Positions 1 to 5,225 of a DNA stretch of 7,455 nucleotides are shown piece by piece (within the stretch, counting starts at the first letter, position 1; every line of letters begins with the position of its first letter). The notes under the pieces are model-generated. The model did no database searches. It was not told where the DNA came from and worked only from the letters and a program-made list of their open reading frames with translations. Origin of the DNA: an uncultured Tidjanibacter sp. Its GTDB lineage: Bacteria; Bacteroidota; Bacteroidia; Bacteroidales; Rikenellaceae. A program made the translations under genes and the position numbers. The DNA lies in NCBI GenBank assembly GCA_934663885.1, contig CAKUKW010000097.1, forward strand, positions 1 to 7,455. The letters are read 5' to 3'.

Positions 1-447
1 GTGGACGAAGGGACAATGATAGACACCTGGGCTACGGTAGGCTCCTGTGCTCAGATAGGCAAGGGAGTACACCTCAGCGGCGGCGTAGGTATAGGCGGCG
101 TACTCGAGCCTGTCCAGGCTTCACCGGTGATAGTTGAGGATAATGCTTTCATCGGCTCGCGAAGCGTGATCGTGGAAGGCGTAAGAATAGGTGCCGAAGC
201 TGTTGTCGGCGCGGGGACGACCATAACTTCATCGACCAGGATCATCGACGTTTCGGGCGGAGAGCCAAAAGAGCACAAAGGTTATGTACCTGCACGTTCG
301 GTGGTAATTCCGGGAACATACCAGAAGAAATTTCCAGCCGGCGAATACGGTGTACAATGCGCCCTTATCATAGGACATCGCAAGGAAAGCACGGACAAGA
401 AGACATCCCTGAACGAAGCGCTGCGGGAATATTCGATACCGGTTTAG
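1..447 (+). CDS. dapD: 2,3,4,5-tetrahydropyridine-2,6-dicarboxylate N-succinyltransferase, C-terminal part (5' end outside window)
   Basis: The frame is open from the first base and ends at TAG 445-447, giving 148 residues of a protein usually about 270 long, so the N-terminal half lies upstream. The GTG at position 1 is an internal Val codon. The start of the fragment (DEGTMIDTWATVGSCAQIGK) and the following HLSGGVGIGGVLEP, residues 24-37, match the conserved core of DapD. The repeated hexapeptide pattern (EDNAFIGSRSVIVEG, then VRIGAEAVVGAGT) is a left-handed beta-helix acyltransferase fold. The enzyme transfers succinyl from succinyl-CoA to tetrahydrodipicolinate in the succinylase branch of diaminopimelate/lysine synthesis, in the cytoplasm as a trimer in known members. 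The tail after residue 105 (EYGVQCALIIGHR) also fits. Seven or more of the Ile codons are ATA. Identification is firm; only the missing 5' part limits it. Confidence 0.96.
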   Translation: MDEGTMIDTWATVGSCAQIGKGVHLSGGVGIGGVLEPVQASPVIVEDNAFIGSRSVIVEGVRIGAEAVVGAGTTITSSTRIIDVSGGEPKEHKGYVPARSVVIPGTYQKKFPAGEYGVQCALIIGHRKESTDKKTSLNEALREYSIPV

Positions 448-471
448 GTTTCTGTTTTAAAAAATAAGGAT

Positions 472-514
472 CGCTTGGAAAAGCGCCTAAATTATCGGGG
501 CGGAGAGATCCGCC
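472..514 (+). other. Two tandem hairpins with GNRA-type tetraloops between dapD and birA
   Basis: Hairpin 1 pairs CGCTT (472-476) with AAGCG (481-485) around a GGAA loop. Hairpin 2 pairs GGCGGA (499-504) with TCCGCC (509-514) around a GAGA loop, extendable by two G-U pairs, and is followed by only three T. An alternative pairing, GGATC 468-472 with GATCC 507-511, would exclude both. Hairpin 2 could end the dapD transcript or shape the birA leader; the short T stretch makes a classical intrinsic terminator uncertain. The base pairing is seen directly; the function is inference. Confidence 0.4.
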
Positions 515-530
515 TTTATGCTAAAAGAAT

Positions 531-1250
531 ATGAGGACAACGATACTGGAACAGTGCGGTTCGACCAATACCGAAGCCAAGGATCATGAGAAATATTCAC
601 ACGGGGATGCCCTAATCGCGCTGCAGCAAACGCAGGGGCGTGGGCAAAGGGGGCATTCGTGGGAAAGTGCGCCCGGTAAGAACCTAACTTTCAGTATTGT
701 GCTGGAGCCTGGTTTCCTGCCTGCGGCCACACAGTTCATACTTTCGGAAACGGTCGCCCTGGCCGTAGCGGATACGCTCTCCTTTTACGGCCTGTCGCCG
801 CGCATAAAATGGACGAATGACATTTACGTAGCAGACAAAAAAATATGCGGCATCCTGCTGGAGCATGAGTTGAAGGATGGCAACGTTTCACGTACAGTCG
901 CCGGAATCGGAATAAACGTTAACCAGCCGGCATTTCCGGAGTGGGTGCCAAATCCCACCTCCTTGTTTCTGGAAACCGGCATCAGGCATGACATCATGGA
1001 AGTTTTCAATGTGTTCGGGGCCCGGTTTACAGACAGGTACGCTACCCTCGAAAACGGCGGGGACGACACCATAAGCAGGGAGTATAACGACATTCTGTAT
1101 AGGCGTGACGAGCTGCACAGATATATGATTCCCGGCAGAGGCGAGGTCGAAGGAATGGTAAAACAGGTGGAAAACACCGGAGGGCTGGTAATGGAAATCG
1201 AAGGTGAACAGGAAAAATTCCTTTTCCGCGAGATAGAGTTTATCATCTGA
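531..1250 (+). CDS. birA: Biotin--[acetyl-CoA-carboxylase] ligase, monofunctional (no DNA-binding domain)
   Basis: This 239-residue protein activates biotin with ATP and attaches it to the target lysine of biotin carrier domains, such as those of acetyl-CoA carboxylase or other biotin carboxylases. The catalytic domain shows STNTEAKD (11-18), the biotinyl-AMP loop QTQGRGQRGHSW (33-44), KWTNDI (93-98) containing the expected active-site lysine, KKICGILLE (103-111) and GIGINVN (125-131). A small SH3-like C-terminal domain follows at about 190-239. It lacks the N-terminal winged-helix of E. coli BirA, so it should not act as a bio operon repressor. The ATG at 531 is chosen because an in-frame TAA lies at 522-524 and no other start fits between; an ATG at 518 is out of frame. 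The motif is usually KWPND; here Pro is Thr. No nearby biotin synthesis genes are visible. Confidence 0.93.
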   Translation: MRTTILEQCGSTNTEAKDHEKYSHGDALIALQQTQGRGQRGHSWESAPGKNLTFSIVLEPGFLPAATQFILSETVALAVADTLSFYGLSPRIKWTNDIYVADKKICGILLEHELKDGNVSRTVAGIGINVNQPAFPEWVPNPTSLFLETGIRHDIMEVFNVFGARFTDRYATLENGGDDTISREYNDILYRRDELHRYMIPGRGEVEGMVKQVENTGGLVMEIEGEQEKFLFREIEFII

Positions 1251-1321
1251 CCCCCACTTGTGGAGGTAGCCCTCGGGGATGGCCTATTCACCCTCTGTAA
1301 ATATCTACCTTAAAAACCAGG

Positions 1322-1501
1322 CTATTTCCTCCGGTATTCTTCTTTGAAAGGAGCTGCATGTCCACCCCCCTCTATCTTTACCAGCCTTTTGCTCTGCGAG
1401 ACCGAAACCCCGTAAAGCCTTTTGCCCATTTTGTAGGGCAGCGTTTGGTCTGCGTCGCCGTGTATAATACAATTATTTTCTTCATTACTTACATATATTT
1501 T
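1322..1501 (-). pseudogene. 3' remnant of an alpha/beta-fold hydrolase gene
   Basis: Reading the minus strand from 1501 to TAG at 1324-1322 gives about 59 residues without any ATG at a sensible place; the frame is closed upstream by TGA at 1504-1502. The recognisable part starts near 1468 and contains IIHGDADQTLPYKMG and, later, KIEGGGHAAPFKEEYRRK. This is the typical end of an alpha/beta hydrolase: the strand leading to the catalytic acid (HGxxD) and the glycine-rich turn with the catalytic histidine (GGGH). The nucleophile elbow and lid, roughly the first 200 residues, are absent from the window. The fragment abuts and slightly overlaps the stop of the neighbouring 131-residue gene, which suggests a deletion or replacement removed the 5' part. 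It is seen as homology to a family pattern, not confirmed by search. Confidence 0.65.
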
Positions 1502-1884
1502 TCAAGCTCTTTCAGGGCGTAGTAACTGTTGAACGAAAAATCGGACGCGTTTTCATGCAGGTAATCGTATATCGAAATAACGGCAGGAACATACTTACGG
1601 GCGGTGGCCCGGCCGGGCGATGTTTCGATGAAATCCATCAGTAGCTCAGCGAACTTCTCCAGGTTATCGTTGCTGAACCCGTATTCCCGTATGAGGACAC
1701 CGGGCACATCCTCCCCCGCGACCAGCCCGTCGAGATCCATATTCAATTTTTCGGCCAGTTCGATCTTTGTCACCGAAGGCACCGACCCCCTGTCGCCCGA
1801 TTCTTTCAGGAGCCCAACCTTAAGAAGAATAGCCTTGATTATCAGGCCTATCTTATCTATTTCCCTCTTTATGAAATCTTCCAT
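1489..1884 (-). CDS. Hypothetical protein, 131 residues, function unknown
   Basis: I do not recognise a named family with certainty; the overall pattern resembles small uncharacterised helical proteins found in Bacteroidales. The start is ATG at 1884-1882 and the stop TAA at 1491-1489. The N-terminus (MEDFIKREIDKIGLIIKAIL) is a strongly amphipathic helix rich in Lys/Glu/Ile, not a signal peptide. A polar region with a likely loop (KESGDRGSVPS) follows at about 27-37. The remainder is predicted mostly helical and acidic, with the aromatic end YDYLHENASDFSFNSYYALK, residues 106-125. No membrane segment, Cys cluster or catalytic motif is visible. Its 3' end meets the hydrolase remnant. A weak -7-like box (TAATATTG, minus strand 1911-1904) lies about 20 bases upstream, so it may have its own promoter. 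Length and coding character make it a probable real gene. Confidence 0.75.
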   Translation of the reverse strand: MEDFIKREIDKIGLIIKAILLKVGLLKESGDRGSVPSVTKIELAEKLNMDLDGLVAGEDVPGVLIREYGFSNDNLEKFAELLMDFIETSPGRATARKYVPAVISIYDYLHENASDFSFNSYYALKELEKYM

Positions 1885-1903
1885 AGGATACTGATTATAT
1901 ATA

Positions 1904-1911
1904 CAATATTA
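1904..1911 (-). promoter_or_regulatory. Possible -7 box for the 131-residue gene
   Basis: The minus strand reads TAATATTG, one mismatch from the Bacteroidetes TAnnTTTG box, placing a start point roughly 10-15 bases before the ATG at 1884. No TTG-type -33 element is found at the expected distance, so this is weak. Confidence 0.25.
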
Positions 1912-1934
1912 CATCCGACCCACGCAGCGGGCGG

Positions 1935-1953
1935 TTGTAAGGTTTTATTACAA
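1935..1953. repeat. Short inverted repeat TTGTAA-N7-TTACAA
   Basis: A perfect 6-base inverted repeat (1935-1940 with 1948-1953, loop GGTTTTA) lies between yqhD and the 131-residue gene, upstream of the latter. It could be an operator or simply an AT-rich chance palindrome; nothing else supports a role. Confidence 0.25.
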
Positions 1954-1964
1954 ATCATGAGTCC

Positions 1965-2002
1965 GCCGGATGTGCGCGCTTCCCCGCGAAGCATCATGCG
2001 GC
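1965..2002 (-). other. Imperfect stem-loop downstream of yqhD
   Basis: GCCG 1965-1968 pairs with CGGC 1999-2002, GAT 1969-1971 with ATC 1993-1995, and GCTTC 1978-1982 with GAAGC 1988-1992, with bulges between the blocks. It lies 30 bases beyond the yqhD stop and may mark the transcript end, but no T tract follows on the minus strand. Apart from this and the TTGTAA repeat, 1885-2031 shows nothing I can name. Confidence 0.25.
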
Positions 2003-2031
2003 AGATACGAAGAGGTCATGGCACGGAGGCC

Positions 2032-3174
2032 TTACAATGCCTCCTCCAGTATTTTACGCACCGTACGGGCGTCTATGTTCCCCCTCTCACCGAGCATCGT
2101 GCCCCGCTGCGTAAACCGGCGTACGATCTCGTCGACGGTTTCCCTGCCTATGCCCGCTTCGGATAGTTTCGTATGGAGGCCTATCGAGCGGAAGAATTCC
2201 CGGGTAGCGTCTATCGAAGCGGCTACCCTTTCATCCTCGGTACCTTCCTTAATACCGAACACCCTTTCGCCGTACTGGAGTATTTTGTTTTTTTTCTGGC
2301 CGGCCATCACTTTCATAAGCGAAGGGAGCACCAGCACCAGCGACTGGCCATGGGTAACTCCGTTTATGGCCGTCAGCTCGTGTCCTATCATGTGCGTGGC
2401 CCAGTCCTGCGTAACTCCCATTGCGATCATATTATTGAGCGCCAGCGTCGCCGATAGCATAAAGTCGCACATGGTGTCGTAATCACGTTGGTTTTCCCTT
2501 ATTTTGGGGGCAATTTCTATTACGGTCTGAAGTATACCCTCCGACCAGCGATCCATAACCCTCGACTGCCCGGGAGTTGTGAGGTACTGCTCTATCACAT
2601 GGACATAAATATCCGCCAGTGCGTTGGCTATCTGTCCGGCCGGAAGTGAGTACGTGGTTTCGGGATCGAGTATCGAGAAAACCGGGAAAGCCCCGTAGAA
2701 AGCATACTTCTCATGCGTCTCACCGCGGGATATAACGGCTCCGCTGTTCATTTCAGACCCTGTTGCAGGCAGCGTCATCACCGAAGCGAACGGCAGCCCT
2801 TTCTGCGCTTTCCCTTTTACGACTATTTCCCACGGGTCGCCGTCATAGAGAGCTCCGGCCGCGATGAGCTTGGTGCCGTCAAGAACCGAGCCCCCTCCTA
2901 CTGCGAGCAGGAAATCTATCTTTTCATCCTTGCATATCTGCACCGCCTTGCGTAGGGTTTCCACTTTCGGATTGGGCTCGATGCCCCAGAATTCGGTATA
3001 GCCGTATCCCTTTAGGGCTTCGGTAACCTGCTCGTAAACGCCGTTCTTCCTTACACTCCCCCCGCCGAACGTCACCATAATTTTGCTTCCTGCGGGGATC
3101 TCTTTCGGCAGTCGTTCTATCATTCCCTTACCGAAGATAAGTTTCGTGGGATTTTTGAAAATAAAGTTCTCCAT
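2032..3174 (-). CDS. yqhD: Iron-containing (YqhD/BDH-type) NADPH-dependent alcohol dehydrogenase / aldehyde reductase
   Basis: This 380-residue protein, close to the 387 of E. coli YqhD, belongs to the group III metal-dependent alcohol dehydrogenases. They reduce aldehydes such as short-chain or lipid-peroxidation products to alcohols using NAD(P)H in the cytoplasm. Visible motifs are the nucleotide-binding FGGGSVRKNG (36-45) and GIEPNP (64-69), which are typical of the YqhD branch, then AVGGGSVLDGTK (91-102), TLPATGSE (134-141), and DWATHMIGHELTA (257-269). The likely metal ligands are Asp188, His192, His261 and His275; their spacing (4, 69 and 14) equals that of D194, H198, H267 and H281 in E. 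coli. The start ATG at 3174-3172 gives the family N-terminus (ENFIFKNPTKLIFGKG). The gene is divergent from the HAD gene across 120 bases. No adjacent regulator is visible, so its inducer cannot be read from context. The exact substrate is unknown. Confidence 0.93.
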   Translation of the reverse strand: MENFIFKNPTKLIFGKGMIERLPKEIPAGSKIMVTFGGGSVRKNGVYEQVTEALKGYGYTEFWGIEPNPKVETLRKAVQICKDEKIDFLLAVGGGSVLDGTKLIAAGALYDGDPWEIVVKGKAQKGLPFASVMTLPATGSEMNSGAVISRGETHEKYAFYGAFPVFSILDPETTYSLPAGQIANALADIYVHVIEQYLTTPGQSRVMDRWSEGILQTVIEIAPKIRENQRDYDTMCDFMLSATLALNNMIAMGVTQDWATHMIGHELTAINGVTHGQSLVLVLPSLMKVMAGQKKNKILQYGERVFGIKEGTEDERVAASIDATREFFRSIGLHTKLSEAGIGRETVDEIVRRFTQRGTMLGERGNIDARTVRKILEEAL

Positions 3175-3260
3175 ACATTTTATTATTTTGTTTTACAATA
3201 ATTGATGCCATTTTCCACATTCCTACAAAATAACGCTTTTTTCAGCAGAATAATACGCCT

Positions 3261-3268
3261 TACTTTCG
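3261..3268 (+). promoter_or_regulatory. Probable -7 box for the HAD phosphatase gene
   Basis: TACTTTCG fits the Bacteroidetes TAnnTTTG box with one mismatch and lies 26 bases before the ATG at 3295, giving a very short leader. A T-rich run at 3235-3242 is at roughly the right distance for the upstream element but contains no TTG. The minus-strand promoter of yqhD must also lie in 3175-3290; I could not pick a convincing box for it. Confidence 0.4.
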
Positions 3269-3294
3269 TAAATTAGCAGGAAATTTTAACGCAA

Positions 3295-3981
3295 ATGAAA
3301 AATATCAGATACGTGGCGTTCGACGCCGACGACACTCTGTGGGTAAACGAAAAATTTTTCCGTGACGGCGAGGCGGTTCTTTGCAGTCTCCTTGAGGAAT
3401 ATGCGCCGGCCGAAAAAGTGATAAAGCATCTGTATGACCTCGAAATGAGTACGCTGAAACTCTACGGATACGGCATAAAAGCATACATCCTTTCGATGAT
3501 AGAGACGGCGCTCGATATCTCCGACGGGAAAGTCCCCCAGGAGATAATAAGGAAAATCGTCGAGATGGGCAAAACCCAGATGGACCGCCCCGTGGAAGTG
3601 TACGACGGAGTAAAGGATGTTCTCGAATCGCTCAATAGCCGCTACCACCTCATCCTGGCAACCAAAGGGGATATGCTCGACCAGTACCGAAAAATAGGAA
3701 AGTCGGGGCTGAAAGGATATTTCGCTCATATCGAAATTATGAGCGACAAGAAAATATCGGACTACCGCAGGCTTATGGACAAGCTGGCCTGCGAGCCCTC
3801 GGAATTCCTTATGATAGGCAATTCTCTGAAATCCGACGTGGTCCCGGTGCTCGAAATGGGAGGTTATGCGGCCCACGTTCCGTGTGACGTAACATGGATG
3901 CACGAGGAGATAGACTTCGAACTCTCACACCCGAATTTCCGGCAGCTCTCGGGCATCACCGATATACTCGACGTGCTCTAA
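3295..3981 (+). CDS. HAD-superfamily hydrolase (probable small-molecule phosphatase)
   Basis: This protein has 228 residues with all four HAD motifs in order. Motif I is DADDTLW (10-16), with Asp10 as nucleophile and Asp12 as acid/base. Motif II is the Thr in LATKGD (Thr123). Motif III is probably Lys152 in SDKK (150-153). Motif IV is GNSLKSD (175-181), whose Asp181 would bind Mg2+. The helical insert between motifs I and II (about 17-105) is a C1-type cap. Such enzymes hydrolyse phosphomonoesters in the cytoplasm; the substrate cannot be inferred. The ATG at 3295 is preceded by an A-rich stretch rather than a Shine-Dalgarno, as is common in Bacteroidetes. It converges with the flavin-reductase-like gene so tightly that the two stop codons share bases 3979-3980. 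A long open frame on the opposite strand (3286-3903) is an antisense shadow. Confidence 0.9.
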   Translation: MKNIRYVAFDADDTLWVNEKFFRDGEAVLCSLLEEYAPAEKVIKHLYDLEMSTLKLYGYGIKAYILSMIETALDISDGKVPQEIIRKIVEMGKTQMDRPVEVYDGVKDVLESLNSRYHLILATKGDMLDQYRKIGKSGLKGYFAHIEIMSDKKISDYRRLMDKLACEPSEFLMIGNSLKSDVVPVLEMGGYAAHVPCDVTWMHEEIDFELSHPNFRQLSGITDILDVL

Positions 3982-4490
3982 TCTTTTACGTAAGCCTTCT
4001 CTATTTCGCAGACATACATATCGTGCAGGTCTGCGTGTGGATATAATTCATCCAAGATACCGGGCTCCAGGAAAGATTCCGCTTTCAACGGTTCCATGTA
4101 CATTTTCCGGCACTCCAGTACCAGCTGCGCCTCGGCTATGGCAGGGACTCCGCCGGGAGTTATCCATACGGACAGGCCGGCATTCTTTATCTTATCCTCG
4201 CCGCGCCCGCTGTGCGTACCGCAGTAGACCAGGGCTTTGCGATGTTGCTCAGGGAGGAACGAAAGGGTGAGCGTGGGGCTGGAATCCACGAATTCTTTAG
4301 TATAGCGCTGCGGCCTGATAAATACGAAAGCCGCGTTTTTGTTCCACAATACGCCTGCCCCGCCCCAGCTTGCGGTCATAGTGTTGCAGAGGGAAGCGTC
4401 GCCGGCCGTCACCAGCATCCACTGGCGCCCTACCATGTCGATAAAATTGCCGCCGATTTTATCGGGGGAAATGGTTTTAAATCCGTTCAT
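3978..4490 (-). CDS. Flavin reductase-like, FMN-binding split-barrel protein
   Basis: This 170-residue protein of the flavin reductase-like split-barrel family typically binds FMN and handles NAD(P)H-dependent flavin or flavin-bound electron transfer. Conserved features are WMLVTAG (24-30), the phosphate-contacting NTMTASWGG (36-44) followed by GVLWNK (46-51), FIRPQRYT (57-64), and GTHSGRGEDK (91-100). A frame starting with TTG at 4514 is also open, but the ATG at 4490 is chosen because a good -7 box (TAATTTTG) overlaps that TTG, which would put it upstream of the transcript. Translation stops at TAG 3980-3978, interlocked with the HAD stop codon. There is no signal peptide, so it should be cytoplasmic. 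The physiological partner is unknown: it could be a stand-alone reductase or part of an oxygenase pair, although no oxygenase gene is nearby. Confidence 0.85.
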   Translation of the reverse strand: MNGFKTISPDKIGGNFIDMVGRQWMLVTAGDASLCNTMTASWGGAGVLWNKNAAFVFIRPQRYTKEFVDSSPTLTLSFLPEQHRKALVYCGTHSGRGEDKIKNAGLSVWITPGGVPAIAEAQLVLECRKMYMEPLKAESFLEPGILDELYPHADLHDMYVCEIEKAYVKD

Positions 4491-4511
4491 AATAATATTT
4501 TTGGTTTCGTG

Positions 4512-4519
4512 CAAAATTA
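4512..4519 (-). promoter_or_regulatory. -7 box for the flavin-reductase-like gene
   Basis: The minus strand reads TAATTTTG followed by C, an exact TAnnTTTG match, 22 bases before the ATG at 4490. The best upstream TTG (minus strand 4547-4545) is about 25 bases away, longer than the usual 19-21, so the -33 element is poor. Its position settles the gene start. Confidence 0.6.
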
Positions 4520-4587
4520 AGTATTATATAAAACTACGCGTCCTCAACCGGAATCAAAATTCACTGCGAATATTTTTTTTGAAATTA

Positions 4588-4618
4588 TTTGCAGGTATAT
4601 CTTTTTTGTATATCTTTG
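4588..4618 (+). promoter_or_regulatory. Consensus Bacteroidetes promoter for tRNA-Glu and rpsT
   Basis: TTTG at 4588-4591, then 19 bases, then TATCTTTG at 4611-4618 match the TTTG-N19-TAnnTTTG consensus of the Bacteroidetes primary sigma factor exactly. Transcription should begin near 4622-4626, about 45 bases before the tRNA. No other such promoter is visible between the tRNA and rpsT, so this one probably serves both. Confidence 0.8.
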
Positions 4619-4669
4619 CACCGCTAAAATAACCAAAGGCCACACGGCAACGCGGTTTGAGGCGGCTCT

Positions 4670-4741
4670 GGCCCATTCGTCTATCGGTTAGGACGCAAGA
4701 TTTTCATTCTTGAAAGAGGAGTTCGACTCTCCTATGGGCTA
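4670..4741 (+). tRNA. tRNA-Glu (anticodon UUC)
   Basis: A full cloverleaf is seen. The acceptor pairs 4670-4676 (GGCCCAT) with 4734-4740 (ATGGGCT, one G-U at the end), with A4741 as discriminator. The D arm starts at GTCT 4679-4682. The anticodon stem CAAGA 4696-4700 / TCTTG 4708-4712 holds the loop TTTTCAT with TTC at 4703-4705. The T arm is AGGAG / loop TTCGACT / CTCCT. The 3' CCA is not encoded (ACAAAG follows), so it must be added after transcription. The UUC anticodon reads GAA and, by wobble, GAG. It is the only tRNA in the window and sits 101 bases before rpsT. Confidence 0.96.
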
Positions 4742-4761
4742 CAAAGGGTGCAGATAATCGG

Positions 4762-4780
4762 GAAAGGAGTTTTTCCTTTC
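4762..4780 (+). other. Hairpin in the tRNA-Glu/rpsT spacer (first)
   Basis: GAAAGGA (4762-4768) pairs with TCCTTTC (4774-4780) around a GTTTT loop, giving seven perfect pairs. No T tract follows, so it is not an obvious terminator. It may define the 3' trailer of the tRNA precursor or be a processing site. Confidence 0.4.
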
Positions 4781-4787
4781 ATGCAAG

Positions 4788-4806
4788 AGGCGGTTTAGAG
4801 CCGCCT
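4788..4806 (+). other. Hairpin just before rpsT (second)
   Basis: AGGCGG (4788-4793) pairs with CCGCCT (4801-4806) around the loop TTTAGAG, followed by TATT. It could act as a weak attenuator/terminator between tRNA and rpsT, or as part of the rpsT leader. The same 3' arm can instead pair with 4661-4669 upstream of the tRNA. Confidence 0.45.
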
Positions 4807-4842
4807 TATTAATCGGAACCCATACGAAAATTTAAGGAAACT

Positions 4843-5094
4843 ATGGCATATCACAAATCTGCAAAAAAGAGGATTCGTCAGACCGAAACCCGCAGGCTTA
4901 GGAACAGGTACTATCACAAGACAGCGCGCAACGCCGTAAAGGCACTGCGTAACACTTCGGATAAAACGGCCGCTGAGGCGCTTATGCCGAAGGTGAGCGC
5001 CATGCTCGACAAGCTTGCCAAGAGGAACATTATCCACAAGAACAAAGCGGGTAACCTCAAGAGCAGCCTTCAGCAGCACGTAAACGCGCTTTAA
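4843..5094 (+). CDS. rpsT: 30S ribosomal protein S20
   Basis: This basic 83-residue protein has the S20 pattern: [18 protein letters not shown] at the N-terminus, a Lys/Arg-rich helix with [13 protein letters not shown] (21-33), and the C-terminal block [20 protein letters not shown] (55-74). S20 is a primary binder of 16S rRNA and stabilises the small subunit; the usual length is 80-90. AAGGA at 4834-4838, four bases before the ATG, is one of the few Shine-Dalgarno-like sites here. The gene probably shares the promoter ahead of tRNA-Glu and ends at a strong intrinsic terminator, forming a two-gene stable-RNA/ribosomal unit. Unlike its neighbours it uses no ATA for isoleucine (three codons: ATT, ATT, ATC), as expected for a highly expressed gene, although AGG remains common for arginine. 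In E. coli S20 represses its own translation; whether that holds here is unknown. Confidence 0.97.
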   Translation: MAYHKSAKKRIRQTETRRLRNRYYHKTARNAVKALRNTSDKTAAEALMPKVSAMLDKLAKRNIIHKNKAGNLKSSLQQHVNAL

Positions 5095-5130
5095 CCGCAC
5101 GCACCGCCGGAGCGCGTGGCCCCGTGCGGT
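5094..5130 (+). other. Stem-loop starting at the rpsT stop codon
   Basis: ACCGCACG (5094-5101) pairs with CGTGCGGT (5123-5130); the 5' arm begins on the last base of the TAA. The 21-base interior can fold further (CAC 5102-5104 with GTG 5116-5118, CGC 5105-5107 with GCG 5112-5114). No T tract follows. It probably protects the mRNA 3' end or assists the terminator just downstream. Confidence 0.5.
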
Positions 5131-5147
5131 AGTGGAACAGATATCGG

Positions 5148-5190
5148 ATCAGCAATGCAGGAAACAGGCATTGCTGATTTTCTATTTCTA
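5148..5190 (+). terminator. Rho-independent terminator of rpsT
   Basis: An 11-bp perfect stem pairs ATCAGCAATGC (5148-5158) with GCATTGCTGAT (5168-5178) around a 9-base loop, directly followed by the T-rich TTTCTATTTCT. This is the strongest terminator-like signal in the window and separates rpsT from the MFS gene. Confidence 0.8.
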
Positions 5191-5225
5191 CAAATTCACA
5201 GCACGGGCAACATCCAACGAATTAT

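Larger units (their letters stand above)
4658..4808 (+). repeat. Complementary arms bracketing tRNA-Glu
   Basis: Bases 4658-4669 (TGAGGCGGCTCT) pair with 4797-4808 (AGAGCCGCCTTA): 11 Watson-Crick pairs and one G-U. The left arm ends on the base immediately before tRNA position 1. The right arm lies 34-45 bases before the rpsT start. This would fold the tRNA and the spacer hairpin into a closed loop. The right arm is also used by the local hairpin at 4788-4806, so the two structures exclude each other. Pairing is seen directly; the role (processing, protection, or control of rpsT) is inferred. Confidence 0.5.

Noticed and set aside
824..1291. 155-codon minus-strand frame opposite birA
   Set aside because: The plus-strand biotin ligase motifs explain this region; the antisense product is Ser/Pro-rich with no motif.
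1381..1485. 35-codon minus-strand frame starting with ATG at 1485
   Set aside because: It is out of frame with the recognisable hydrolase sequence and has no family pattern.
1955..2026. Short minus-strand frame of about 23 codons downstream of yqhD
   Set aside because: It is too short, with no homology pattern and no convincing ribosome binding site; the stretch is better described as an imperfect stem-loop.
1970..2482. Plus-strand frames over the 3' end of yqhD
   Set aside because: The minus strand encodes the conserved C-terminal part of the dehydrogenase, including the metal ligands.
3286..3903. 205-codon open frame antisense to the HAD gene
   Set aside because: The plus strand there encodes all four HAD motifs; the antisense frame has no recognisable domain and is a shadow.
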